A stretch of 64,000 nt of DNA, taken from Raphanus sativus (lineage: Eukaryota; Streptophyta; Magnoliopsida; Brassicales; Brassicaceae). Each line of letters starts with the position of its first letter. Position 1 is the first letter of the stretch. This document shows positions 11,040-21,701 of the stretch, in pieces. The DNA is taken from the NCBI RefSeq assembly GCF_000801105.2, contig NC_079516.1, positions 28,743,643 through 28,807,642 on the forward strand, read 5' to 3'. Made by a program: the position numbers and the translations under genes. Below the pieces are notes generated by a model. It saw only the letters and a program-made list of their open reading frames with translations. It did not search any database and was not told where the DNA came from.

Positions 11040-12273
11040 ACTTGCCCGAGACCAGCAAACAAAAACTTTCATAACTTGTTACCCGACCTTACAGTGGATG
11101 CTCTTATTGATCAGGGCTCCCGAACTTGGAATTTACAGGCTATTAGAAATTTGGTGGATCCCCAGAATGCAAAAATTATTGAAAGTATTCCGTTAGGAAG
11201 ATGCCTGGCAGAAGATCAGGATGGTTGGCACTTCACCAAGAATGGAAAGTATTCAGTTAAATCAGGATATCAGGTCGAAAGGGTCTATCCGGATAGAGAG
11301 AAACCACCAGATTTTCATGACCTACAGTAGATGCTTTGAAAGCATTTTGCTGGAAAGTAAAATGTCCTCCGAAACTAAAGCACTTTTTGTGGCAGATTAC
11401 ATCAGGATGTTTGTCCGTTAAGAAAAATCTACAAGCAAGAGGAATGAAAGGAGATATTTGTTGCGATAGATGTGGCTTTGAAGAGGAATCAATTAACCAT
11501 GTGTTTTTTTGAATGTCCTTCAGCTAGGCAGGTTTGGGCTTTGTCGACGGTCCCAACGCAAATAGATTTTTTCCCCACGAGTTCGCTATTTACAAATATG
11601 GATCATTTATTTTGGAGAATAAAGGATTACATGGAATCTCATCAATTTGCATGGATACTATGGTATATCTGGAAGGCGAGGAACACTAAAACATTTAATA
11701 ATTTAGATACGGACCCTCAACTCACTCTTTCTATTGCAGAAAGGGAAACGGTGTTGTGGAATGAGGCACAAGAGCTTAACACGAGGACACCAATACAAGC
11801 AGATACAAGGACAACTCCAATAATCCCAGGACGATGGTGTTTCACAGACGCTTCTTGGAAGAAGGGAGATCTTTTTTTCGGGCCAAGGATGGTATAGCAC
11901 TCTGGAGGGTTTCACGGGTTTAATGGGAGCAAGGAACACAAGAGCTAGTTTATCCCCTCTACATGCAGAGGTGGAGGCTCTAATTTGGGCATTAGAGTGT
12001 ATGAGAAACCTAAGACAGCGTCAGGTGACGTTTGCAACGGATTGTTCTCAGTTGGTAAAGATGGTGTTGGAACCAGAGGAATGGCCAGCTTTTGCACCTT
12101 ATTTGCAGGAAATCAAGAAATTGCAAGAAAGCTTTCACAATTCACAGATCATTCATGTACCAAGAACGGAGAATTCAAGGGCGGATTGTCTAGCACGAGG
12201 TGTCAGACAGCAATCGTCTTTCGTCGTTCACATGGATGCTGAGTTACCTAACTGGATTACGGAGTCTATATGA
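11040..12273 (+). pseudogene. 5'-truncated plant LINE: zf-RVT and RNase H
   Basis: Three consecutive frames together give the C-terminal part of a plant LINE ORF2. It starts in a stretch like LTVDALID and WHFTKNGKYSVKSGYQVER, then a zinc-binding segment (CCDRCGFEEESINHVFFEC, near 11460-11515), then a plant-type RNase H with the acidic residues in order: TDASW (about 11850), LHAEVEALIWALE, FATDCSQLVK (about 12030) and RADCLARG (about 12180). Frameshifts lie near 11325 and 11890. The endonuclease and polymerase are missing, as expected from incomplete target-primed reverse transcription. An A-rich tail follows. Confidence 0.85.
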
Positions 12274-12294
12274 GTCTGTTTTCTACTTGTCTAC

Positions 12295-12314
12295 AAAAAA
12301 AAAGAAAAAAAAAG
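12295..12314 (+). repeat. LINE poly(A) tail
   Basis: A-rich run with a few G residues directly after the LINE RNase H coding region. It marks the 3' end of the LINE and the junction with LTR-type sequence. Confidence 0.8.
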
Positions 12315-12977
12315 AGCCTCTATAGCAACCGAGCTCTTGTTCGTGACCCGATTGCCATCGCGATCGGGTTTATGCCGTGGTCTGAGGTCCGTTATCCAAG
12401 TGTTTGAACCTATCGCAAAGCTAAGATTCTCTTAGGATGCTTGTTTGCGGAGGTTCGGTCCTTTGATAACAAAGTTCCGTTTGACTTTAAGAAATCGTTA
12501 TTTTCTTAAATCGTTGATTTATCAAGTCGTTGATTAAGAAATCAACGATTTCTTAAGTCGTTGATTAAGAAATCGTTGATTTCTTAAATCGTTGATTAGG
12601 AAATCGTCGTTTTAAAGAATCGTTGTCTTAAAACAAGATTTTAAGGAATCCGCCTTGGAACTTCAAAGAGGCCGTTCTCTCAAACCGTGAGGACCCAGAA
12701 AACGATCAAGATATTAAATCGAAGCCCTCGCCGAGACGGGTCTGGTGAGCTCGGTCTCGGCGACTGAGCTTCGTATGGAACTGAGCTTGTTCTCTATCTC
12801 AGTCGCTATAGCGACCGAGCTTCGTATGGAACTCGGTCGCTATAGCGACCGAGCTTCGTATGGAACTCGGTCGCTATAGCGACCGTGCTTGTTCTCTAGC
12901 TCGGTCGCTATAGCGACCGAGCTTCGTATGGAGCCCAGTCGCTATAGCGACCGAGCTTCGTATGGAGCCCAGTCAAC
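12315..12977. repeat. chimeric LTR fragment (E-type joined to inverted D-type)
   Basis: 12315-12641 matches the inner part of the E LTRs (compare 44130-44420 and 48580-48870), in the same orientation, including the CCATCGCGATCGGG and GGATGCTTGTTTGCGGAGG stretches. From about 12642 the sequence is the reverse complement of D LTR sequence (compare 31265-31350). From about 12760 a palindromic array follows. No LTR terminus is present, so this is a recombined relic. Confidence 0.7.
12760..12977. repeat. 34-bp palindromic minisatellite (GGTCGCTATAGCGACC)
   Basis: Five or more units of about 34 bp, each made of the perfect 16-bp palindrome GGTCGCTATAGCGACC and a spacer GAGCTTCGTATGGAACTC. Variants have A for G at the first base or GAGCCCAG in the spacer. 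The same palindrome occurs in the E LTRs. Confidence 0.85.
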
Positions 12978-14677
12978 AGGAAGAAGGACCTCTCCCAAGG
13001 TTTGTTTGACTTCTCCACTGAAGCCTACGAGGGGAGTTGCCTTTTTGGTTAGAGCTGCAGGTTCCAAACCTAGGTCGGCGAAGGCTGAATAGAAGATTAT
13101 GTTGCTGGAGCTCCCATTATCTACCAGTGTCCGCTTGACCAAGCAGTTTGCTATGGTAAGTGAAATGACGAGAGCGTCATGATGAGGGACGAGGAAACTG
13201 ATCTCATCTGTTCCAAGGAGCAGGCGCTTGGGACCCTCGGCCTCTCGGCCGTTCCTGGCATTGCGAGTACTTTTCTTGGCTGCGGCACTGCTAATTCCGC
13301 TCACCTCTGATCCACCTGTGATGACGTGGATCACCCGGTCTTGTTGTGGCGGCAATGCAGGAGCTGCCTTGATAGGGAGGCGTGGACCTTCTTTATTTAG
13401 AAGGTTCTTGGGTTTATCCGAGAGGAACTCCCGCAGGTAGCCTTTCTTGAGGAGTTCGGCGACTTCCATCTTTAGGGCTATGCAATCCTCCGTAGTATGA
13501 CCATGATCACTATGGAGCTCGCACCATCGCTTGGGATTTCGATTAGCCTCCGCGGCCTTCATCTTAGGAGGCCACTTAACTTGAGGACCCATTTGTCAAA
13601 AGACACCGATCAGCTCTGGTTTAGTTATCGCGAGATGGGAGATGTCAGGCCAATTAGACACCATCATCCCTTCGGATCTAGGCAAAGGTCGATGTTGATA
13701 CCTGCCCCTATTCGGGTTGCTAGTCTCCCTGGCGGGCTTAGAGTGAGAAGACTCGTCGCGGTCATTCCTTGTAGGCTTTGACGGCTTCTGATTGTACTTC
13801 GGATCGGCTTTAGCCCTACTAGCAACATCTTATTCCCATCTTACTTGAGCCCAAGAATGGGAGAGCACGTCTTCTATAATCCTGCACTTGTATTTGATCA
13901 GCTCCTTGTAAAGGTCTCCCTCTGGAAGTAGACCCCTCTTGAAAGCTGAGATAGCCGTATCAGCGTTGCACTCAGGAATAGCCACCTTCGCCTGGTTGAA
14001 GCGAGCTATGTAAGAACGAAGGGGCTCATTCCTATGCTGGAGGATCTCGTAGAGATCATCCGAATTCTTCTCTAGGTCACGGCTGCTAGCGAACTGATCC
14101 ACGAACTTATCGCTAAGGGCTGCAAAGGATTTGATGGATTTGGTGGGCAAGTTGATATACCACTGAAGAGCGGGGCCGGCCAAGGTTGATCCGAATCCTT
14201 TGCACATGGTAGCTTCCCGTGCATCTCGAGGGATTGCTACCGCTAGCATGCGTTGCTTGTACTGAGCAATGTGATTGTCGGGATCCCCAGTACCTTCGTA
14301 CATCTTTATGCTTGGGAAAGAGAACTTTCGCGGCATCTCCACAGAAGCAATCTCTTCCACGAAAGGTGTATCGGAGTAGGACCCCTGATTGCTTCTTCGA
14401 ATGGGAGGAGCCGCCCCTGGGACCTTTCTACCATAGATTGAATGGTGCCGAACCTTTCGGAGACCACTCTTTCTAAATAGGATGCTAGGGCTGGATCTGA
14501 GATCTTGGGATCGTCAAGTGAATACTCCTCGTCCTCCATATCGGAATCGCTATCTACTTGTATTCGAGTCCTATCGTTCGCGGCTCCTCGAATCTCGGGT
14601 TCGTCTTCGGTTGAGGCGGGTCGATGAGGTACCTCTTCACTATCTTGCGGCGTGTAGAGTGAAGCCATGGTTCGCAC
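12978..14677 (-). pseudogene. gag-protease of element I, with stops
   Basis: The gag N-terminus (from 14677) is acidic and low-complexity. After a frameshift near 14340 follows a typical retrotransposon gag core: YEGTGDPDNHIAQYKQRM, ALQWYINLP, then ELIKYK. The frame 13830-12942 continues with only two stops (13830, 13593), through the zinc-knuckle-like CELHSDHGHTTEDC, and into an aspartic protease where the active site reads LVDNGSSSNIIF (DNG instead of DTG or DSG). The last residues, after VLLPVDW, are already encoded by the array. Non-functional: stops, a frameshift and an altered active site. Confidence 0.85.
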
Positions 14678-15002
14678 CTTAGTCCGGAACCGCTTTCGCT
14701 TTTTGCTAGCTTCACCGAGGGTATGATTCTCTTGTCGGAGGACAAGATTCTCCGCCTCTATGGCGTCTAGCTTCTCGGCGCTTTGCTGTAGTTGCTTCGA
14801 GTGCTCTCCAAGTTGGTCTTTTAGGGTTTAAAATTCGAGGAGAAGTTCAGGACCTCCGGGTGTTGTCTCCCAAGCTTTGTGAAGATCGGTGACCTAACTC
14901 TGAAGAGACTCAAGCTTGTTGAGGAGCTCGATCTCTCTGGAGTCATCTCCGTCTGGTTAGCGTCGTCCTTTAATGCCATCGTCACGTAGTTGGATCACTC
15001 CC

Positions 15003-15020
15003 CTCTCTCTAGCGCCAAAC
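15003..15020 (-). other. primer-binding site of element I
   Basis: Directly inside the 5' LTR, reading GTTTGGCGCTAGAGAGAG on minus. The TGGCGC start is shared with the other gypsy elements here and fits a tRNA 3' CCA end. Confidence 0.65.
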
Positions 15021-15426
15021 TGTTAGGGTATTTTTGTGTAGGATCGTTTTAGTACTACGGAACACTAGAGAACTTGTATGAAAGAGTTGTAAATCGAGAG
15101 CAAAGAGATGTTATTGAGTTATTGAGTTCTAGCCGCCTAAACTCTAATCTCTATGTCTCGAAGTGTCGATCCCTTATTCTAGGGTTTGGGCTCCCCTTTT
15201 ATAGTTGTAGATGTCGGCTTCAAGTAATAGAACTCTTCCATAATCGGAAAAATGGAAGTTTCCCCTTAGGTAGAAAACTTCTATTTTGCTCCAAGGGGTC
15301 GGTCCGATCTAGGGGTCGGAACTAAGGCAGGGGTAGATCTCTGGTATCTTCTTGAGCAAGGGTCCGGAAGTCGAGGACTTAGCCAGAAGCTGGAGAAAGC
15401 TCATGTCTGGATATTTTTCCCCAACA
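15021..15426 (-). repeat. 5' LTR of element I (B-type LTR)
   Basis: On minus it begins TGTTGGGGAAAAATATCC and ends TACCCTAACA, so TG...CA, about 406 bp. A TATA box (TATAAAAG on minus) lies at 15197-15203. It is closely similar to 22825-23264. Insertion into the copia gag occurred at 15426/15427. Confidence 0.85.
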
Positions 15427-15898
15427 CGGTACTGTTGCTGTAGCAACACATTACTTGTGTGGAAGGTTGAGAAATCTTTTCAAGCATATCTTCTTCCATT
15501 ATATCCTCACCACATAGTTTCAATCTTGAAACATTTTTCAACATTGCTGAGTTATATTGATCCACAGACTTGAAGTCTTGGATCCTGAGGTTTTTCCATT
15601 CGTGTCTAACCTTTGGTAAGAGCACCATCCTTTGGTGATCATATCTTTGTTTCAACACTTTCCAAAGGTCTAGAGGATTCTCAATGATTAAGTATTGATC
15701 TTTGAGACTCTCAATCAGGTGATGGCGAATAATTAATATTGCCCTATATTGACCTTTTTCAGTAACACTGTTGTTCTTGGTACTACATTCACCGAGGCCC
15801 TTAGACTTTAGGGTGATCTTTGTATCCAGTGCCCATTGAAGATAATTATCTCCAGAAAGATTAAGGGCAGCATAATCAAGGTTATTGATTTTCGACAT
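15427..15898 (-). pseudogene. Ty1/copia gag N-terminal fragment
   Basis: The minus frame from ATG 15898 reads like plant copia gag proteins: MSKINNLDYAALNLSGDNYL, a WALDTKITLKSKGL segment, LWKVLKQRYDHQ, then LRIQDFKSVDQYNSAM. It is cut by the LTR of element I after about 157 codons. The rest of the copia element (pol) is not seen in the window. Integrase and RT must have been separated by later insertions or lost. Confidence 0.8.
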
Positions 15899-16092
15899 CT
15901 GAAAACAAATATATATACTTTTAGAAATTTTATAGCTTTATATAAATTTTTTATGTCACATTGACTAAAAAATTTCTAACAAGTATCTACATGATGCAAA
16001 CTATATGATCAAAGTTAGAATGCATTATGTCACACGACCATACGATATGGATCAAATCCATACGGCTACTAGATGATGACAAGCCACACGGC
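15899..16092 (-). other. copia leader remnant
   Basis: AT-rich sequence upstream of the copia gag, probably its 5' untranslated leader, cut at 16093 by the LTR of element A. No copia LTR border is recognised. Confidence 0.4.
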
Positions 16093-18163
16093 TCTGGGAA
16101 CCAAAGTTCGCACGGTCGATTTTTACTAAGTAAAATATGGAGGAAGGACAAGATAACCCGACTTTCCCTGAAGGTCCGGATTCTCTGCGTAACAACACAA
16201 AATCGAAAAAGATAGACAGACGACAAATCGTAAATTAAAAGTCGCTCAAAGGCGTTTTATTAATTGAATGATACGAATACAAAGTTTCTCCGAAAAAAGA
16301 GAAGAGATATGCTGCGACAGAAAATATAGAGCTGCAGGCAGCAAAACGTCCTAAGCCTTGCCTTGCTACTCTAACCACCTAAGCCCTAAGTTCTCTAAGC
16401 TAACAAGAATTCTCTAAATCTGTAAATTTCGGATTTGCTCTGATACCTCTGCTCCTTGCCCCCAAGCTTCTTTATATACTCCTCCTAAGACGGTCTATTC
16501 TCCCTTTGGGCCAAATCTATCGCGAATCGGGCTTTTCCATTTTCGTCGATCTTTCATGGTTATTGGGAAACTTGACATTTATCTTCGGGAAACTTGACAT
16601 TTATCTTGTTATGTGAAGATAAACACAAACCACTTATCTCGAATTTAGTTTAAAAAATCGTAAATGAGCCATTCGGTCATGTTTGGACCCTTTCGGGCCG
16701 TTCTTTAGACCTTCGACGTTTTTACGATTTTTCCGAGAAAGTACTCTTGTCACGATATCGATCTTCCGAAAGATCCCCAACTCCTCGTAGAGTTGAGATG
16801 ATTGGTCTTTAAGATAACCGTCACCGTCTTATACGATGAATTGAAATCTATCCGTTAACCGAACCTTTCGCGGTTTTTCCGAAACTTCCTCGACGATTCC
16901 AATCGAAACGAAACGGGAGTTTTAGATTCACGATTTCAAGGATTCGTACAGCGAGGCTTCAAGCAAGGATGCAAAGTATGAAAAATGGGCTGTACTCGCT
17001 GAAAAACCCACAACCCGGCGCCCAGGATGCGAGTCTGGGCGCCCGGCGCGCAGAAATAGGACGTCCGTCCGCACGCCCGGCGCCACGGATGTGAGTCTGG
17101 GCGCCCTGCGCCCAGGATGCGAGTCTGGGCGCCCGGCGTGCAGAAACGGGACGTCCGTCTGGACGCCCGGCGAACAGAAACGGGGGTTGTCTGTCTGGAC
17201 GCCAGGCACCCAGAACGTAAGTCTGGACGCCCAGCGCCCATGACGTAAGTTTGGGCGCCAGGCGCCCAGGACCCGAGTCTAGGCGCCCGGCAAGCAGAAA
17301 CATGATGTCTGTCTGCTCGCCCGGTGACCAGGATGTGAGTCTGGGCGGCGGCGCCCAAGGCGCGGGTGTGGGCGCCCGACGTGCAGAAACGATCCGGCGC
17401 CCAGAAGGTAAGTCTGGGGGCCCCGGAGCCCAGGACGCGAGTCTGGGCTATACGAGCAGAAACAGGACGTCCGGCGCCCAGCCCGTAAGTCTGGGCGCCC
17501 GATGATTCCAAACGAAACGAAACAAGAGTTTTAGATTCACGATTTGAAGGATTCGTACTGCGAGGCTTCAAGCAAGGATGCAAAGTATGAAAATGGGCCG
17601 TACTCGCTGAACGACCCACAGCCCGGCGCCCAGGATCGAGGTCTGGGCGCCCGGCGCGCAGAAACGGGATATCCGTCTGCACGCCCGGGTCCCAGGATGT
17701 GAGTCTGGGCGCCCGGTGCCCAAGATGCGAGTCTGGGCGCCCGGCGTGCAGAAACGGGACGTCCGTCTGGACGCCCGGCTCCCAGGACGCGAGTCTGGGC
17801 GCCCGACGAGCAGAAACGGGACGTCCGTTTGCTCGCCCGGCGCCCAAGATGTGAGTCTGGCCGCCCGGCGACCAGGACGCGGGTCTGGGCGCCCGGCGTG
17901 CAGAAACGGGACATCCATCTGAACGCCCGGCGCCAGAACGTGAATCTGGGGGCCCGGCGTGCAGAAACGGGACGTCCTTCTGCACGCCTGGCGCCCGGCG
18001 TGCAGAATCGGGACGTCTGTCTTAGCGTCTGGCGCTTAGAGCTATGTCGTGGTCGTGCTTGTTTTAATTCCGTTTTTCCTTTCAGTGATTGTTTTACGGA
18101 AAGTCTGTAGATAAAAAATAATCTTAGCCGTTGATTTCGAGATAACCGGCTTTGACCCCAACA
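16093..18163 (-). repeat. 3' LTR of element A
   Basis: On minus it runs from TGTTGGGGTCAAAGCCGG (18163) to the end at 16093, where TCTGGGAACC replaces the usual TGTGGGAACC. About 2.07 kb. TATA box TATATAAA (minus) at 16471-16478. It contains a GC-rich minisatellite and a 609-bp tandem duplication that the 5' LTR does not show. Confidence 0.85.
17013..18035. repeat. GC-rich minisatellite in A LTR (28/34-bp units)
   Basis: Alternating units of 28 bp (GCCCGGCGCCCAGGATGTGA plus GTCTGGGC) and 34 bp (GCCCGGCGTGCAGAAACGGG plus ACGTCCGTCTGGAC). Two blocks (17013-17500 and 17620-18035) are separated by a 120-bp non-repetitive segment that is itself duplicated (16895 and 17504). The open frames here are artefacts of the repeat. 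Confidence 0.9.
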
Positions 18164-18178
18164 GGTAGCCCCCAGCCC
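18164..18178 (-). other. polypurine tract of element A
   Basis: On minus GGGCTGGGGGCTACC lies directly before the 3' LTR start TGTTGGGG. This fixes the orientation of the element. Confidence 0.8.
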
Positions 18179-18281
18179 GTAAAACTCGGAGACGATTTTG
18201 CGGGCGGAAGATATGAGTTGAAAATCGGAATTTTTGGCTTAGAGTGTTTTATTGCGGAAATCCATGTCATCCTCAATTTCC

Positions 18282-18287
18282 TATAAG
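18282..18287 (+). promoter_or_regulatory. candidate TATA box of antisense gene A
   Basis: TATAAG 81 bp before the ATG at 18363, followed by a CT-rich leader. Equivalent TATAAG and leader occur before the F gene (52927). Confidence 0.55.
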
Positions 18288-18362
18288 TAGTAGCTCATCA
18301 CTTCTCATTCTTCACACACTTCTCTCTTTCAACTTCTTCCCCTTTGATCTCTTAAGCAAAAA

Positions 18363-19327
18363 ATGTCTTCTTCCCAACCTGAAAAGAAGCATTCCGACGT
18401 CGAGATGGGCGAAGCCAGCCAAGCCTCGCCGGCATCAACTGTTCCTGACGCTACGCAGTCGTTTGTTGACGGGTTCCTTTCTTTCAAGGACAAGTTGTCG
18501 CCACGCAATGCCGAGAAACGGGCCCAAGCCAAAGCACTTAGCGTTCCTTCTTCGCCAGTGCCTCCGTCCCAAGCACCCGGATCCGAAGTTCCGTGCAATG
18601 CTCCCCTTCCTGTGGAAAGAGCCGTTGTTTCTGAGCAGACACTCGATTTTCAAGCTCGTCCCTCAGGTTCCACTATCGCTCCGATTGTGATCTCTGGTCA
18701 GGAAGATGCGGTGGAATCGATGCCTTTTCCTTCGGAAAAGAATAAGGAGATCGTTTTGAGACTTCTCGCACCTTGTGCCGCACCGCTACCTAAGGGACGC
18801 ATGAGGGCTGGTCCGCAACCGGGTCGGTGAAGAGGAAAAGGTGTGCTATGAGTGAGGAGGGCGAGCCTTCGGGATTGTTATCGCAGCATCGTTCAAAGGT
18901 TTGCTCATGGTTTATCCACAGTATCTTTCTTTCTTTTCTTTTGCGATGAACCTTACCCTCTCTTTCGTGGACAGTTCGTGTCGTTGATCGATGGGATGCT
19001 TGGTGACTGTGGGTCAGAAGTCGCGCGCCTATCGAAGGAGTTGGAGTCGTCGCAGGGGGCTTTGAAGCGTACCGAGGCTGTGTTACAAACCATCGAGAAT
19101 GCCCATGCCGCCCAGACGTCTCAGCTCGAAGTCCGAATCGGCGATCTCGAACGCGACCTCGGGAAGACCGCGAGTTCGTTGCTCAAGTTGAAGAAAGAGA
19201 ACACAAGTCCTCGGAAGTCCGTCGTCTCCAACAGAAGGTTCAGAGTCTCGAGGGGATGGGAGCCCGCTGGTTGACTGGGACCCTTGATCCCCGTGATGAC
19301 TTCTTTGCTCGTTTGAGGAAGATGGAT
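18363..19327 (+). pseudogene. antisense accessory gene of element A (coiled-coil type)
   Basis: Starts at ATG 18363 with MSSSQPEKKHSDVEMGEASQ, closely like the F gene (52992). Exon 1 is Ser/Pro/Ala-rich and ends in QHRSK. It is followed by a GT...AG intron 18899-18974 and exon 2 starting FVSLIDGMLGDCG, then heptad-rich coiled coil (LSKELESS ... DLERDLGKTASSLLKLKKE). One base is out of frame near 18825. The C-terminal acidic tail is lost at about 19327, where antisense pol sequence begins. I know no function. Predicted to be a soluble coiled-coil protein. Confidence 0.7.
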
Positions 19328-21623
19328 TTTTAGCCCATGGGCGAGCCGCAAGCCTGCGACAAGCGCTTCATACTCTGCCTCATTGTTTGATGCGTGAAAA
19401 TCCAAACATAATGACTGCTCTAGGATTTCTCCGGTAGGTGAGGTGAGTCGAATCCTGATCCCGGATCCTTGTTTAGACGACGATCCGTCGACGTGAAGGA
19501 CCCAAGTCGAATTCGGCTCTTCGTTGGTTATGTCTCCCGTGGGTAATTCTACCAAGAAATCAGCGAGTACTTACTTGTGATTTCGCGCAAGTCCTTGGGC
19601 GATATTCGACATCGTACTCACTTAATTGGATTGCCCACTTTGCGAGTCTGCCAGACTGGCTTGGGCTGTGCAGAATCATCCGCAGGGGGAACATGGTGAC
19701 AACCACTATGGTATGAGACTGAAAATACGGTCTCAACTTTCTTGCCGAAGTTATGACGGCGAATGCCAATTTTTCCATAAATAGGTATCGAGTTTCCGCG
19801 TCCAATAGCGTCTTGCTTACGCAAAAGATCGGGTTTTGTTCTCCGCGTTCTTCTCGTATCAAAACGCCACTGACTGCCGATACGGAGACCGCGATATAGA
19901 GGAATAAAGGTTCGCCCTCTACGGGATTTGCGAGAACGGGAGAAGTGGCCAGCTAATGTTTTAGCTGTTGGAAAGCCTTCTCACACTCCTCCGACCACTC
20001 AAACTTTTTGTTTCCTTTCAACGTTTCGTAAAACGGAAGGCACTAATCGGTGGAGCGCGAGATGAAACAATTCAAGGCCGTGACTCTTCCGGTTAATCTT
20101 AGGATTTCTCGTTTGGTTCTCGGGGAGACCATTTCTATCAGTGCGTCGATTTGTTTTGGATTGGCCTCTATCCCACGGAATGCTACGAGGTAACCGAGGA
20201 ACTCTCCCGATGCTACCGCGAACCTGCATTTTGCCGGGTTAAGTTTCATGTTATGCTGGTTCAGCCTCGCGAAACACTCTTCTAGGTGAGTTATATGATC
20301 GCGTTCGTCAAGGGATTTTACGAGCATGTCATCGATATACACTTCCATGGTTTCTCCGAGTTTTTAGGAAAAAATTCGGTTGTCGAGGCGTTGATATGTG
20401 GCACCAGCGTTCTTAAGACTGAACGGCATTACCTTGTAGCAATATGTTCCGCGATTGGTGATAAATGCAGTTTTTCGCGATCGTCGGGGTTCATCATGAT
20501 CTGATTGTAACCAGAGAAAGCGTCCATGAATGACAAGCGCTTGTTCCCCGCGGTTGCTTCGACTGGTCGGTCGATATGCGGAAGCGGAAAACAGTCCTTT
20601 GGGCATGCCTTATTGAGATAGGTAAAGTCGACGCATACTCGCCACTTGCCGTTTTTCTTTTTGACTACGATGGGATTGGCAATCCAGTCGGGATATTTAA
20701 CTTCTGTTATCGACCTCACTTTGAGGAGCTTTTCGACTTCCTCATTAACCGCAGTGGCACGTTCGGGTCCCAGCTTTTGTCTCTTTTGTTTGACGGGTTT
20801 GTGAGTCTGGTCGATGTTAAGTTTGTGACATGTTATGCTGATGTCGATTCCCGGCATATCTTCCGCGGTCCAATCGAACGTATTGAGGTTATTCTGGAGA
20901 CACGCTATGAGCTCTGCTTTTAGCGGTTCGCGGAGATTGGCTCCAATTTCGACGCATCGCTCTGGGTAGGACTCGTCGAGGTAGATCGAGACTACCGGCT
21001 CGCAGGTAGGTTCACGCTTCCCTTCTAGGGATTCAGCTCTTTGCGACTGCCGGAAGATCTCCGGGGAGTCTTGCAATGTTGGTTCGTGAACCATTTGCTT
21101 TTTTCGGGGGGTTTCGATCTTGGAGTTTTTTCATTTTAACCCAGCGGCTAGGCAGACTTGCGATACTTCCCCGATCCCCTTGTATTGTTTCGACCCCAGA
21201 AGGTGTCGGAAACTTGAGGCACAGGTGGAATGTTGAGGGGATCGCTCGCATAGAATTCAACCATGGAGTTCCGACGATCACGTTATATGCTGTCGGACCG
21301 TCGACCACCAGGAATTCCACATTTTTGGTGACGCTCCCAGTTTTGACTGAGAGATCAATCGAGCCAAGGGTCATTGTATTGTTTCCCGAGAGTCCAACTA
21401 CTAGACTGGGATCGTCTGTAATAGTGTTTAGATCGATCCCCATTCTCTCGAGGGTGCTCTTATAGATAACATTAGCCGAGCATCCGGTGTCGACCAATAT
21501 TCTTGCTACGTCGATGTCCTGAATCGTAAGTTCGATTACTAGGAGGTTGTCACGAGGTTTGGCTTGACTAGCCGTTGCTCGATCCTCGAACGACACGATG
21601 TTGCGGACAGACGACGTGGTCAT
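19328..21623 (-). pseudogene. protease-RT-RNase H-second RNase H remnant of element A
   Basis: The protease starts near 21623 with active site ILVDTGCSANVIY. RT follows after a frameshift near 21060: VKKKNGKWRVCVDFTYLNKA, SFMDAFSGYNQI, a frameshift near 20450, a stop at 20364 and MEVYIDDMLVKS (20348). RNase H (KLRPYFQSHTIV, LAKWAIQLSEYD) is followed by a second RNase H (LHVDGSSSKQGSG, NEAEYEALVAGLRLA), which stops at about 19328. The integrase is missing. Two RNase H domains are a Tat-lineage hallmark. Very similar to F pol, but dead. Confidence 0.85.
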
Positions 21624-21679
21624 GCTGAATATAATCTTAATCGACTGGCGGTTTTTGAGTTAGAGAATCCGACCCCCCC

Positions 21680-21701
21680 CACCCTCCTTCTAGAGCCAAA
21701 A
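21680..21701 (-). other. primer-binding site of element A
   Basis: On minus, TTTTGGCTCTAGAAGGAGGG follows the 5' LTR end CGGTTCCCACA. One base differs from the TTTGGCGCTAGAAGGAGGG of D and E (TC for GC). Confidence 0.7.

Larger units (their letters stand above)
12978..15426 (-). mobile_element. element I: truncated Ty3/gypsy, LTR-gag-protease only
   Basis: Minus-strand element with 5' LTR 15021-15426, primer-binding site, gag and the start of the protease. It stops abruptly at about 12978, where the palindromic array begins, so RT, RNase H, integrase and the 3' LTR are missing. Its LTR belongs to the family at 22825-23264 (element B). It interrupts a copia gag on its right. Confidence 0.8.

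Noticed and set aside
16936..17985. A 349-codon minus-strand frame rich in Ser, Arg, Ala and Gly
   Set aside because: Produced by the 28/34-bp minisatellite, which has no stop in several frames. Repeats of PDSHPGRRA type only, with no domain.
17013..18035. CRISPR-like alternation of repeat and spacer
   Set aside because: Units are directly tandem, spacers are themselves repeats, and the context is a plant LTR.
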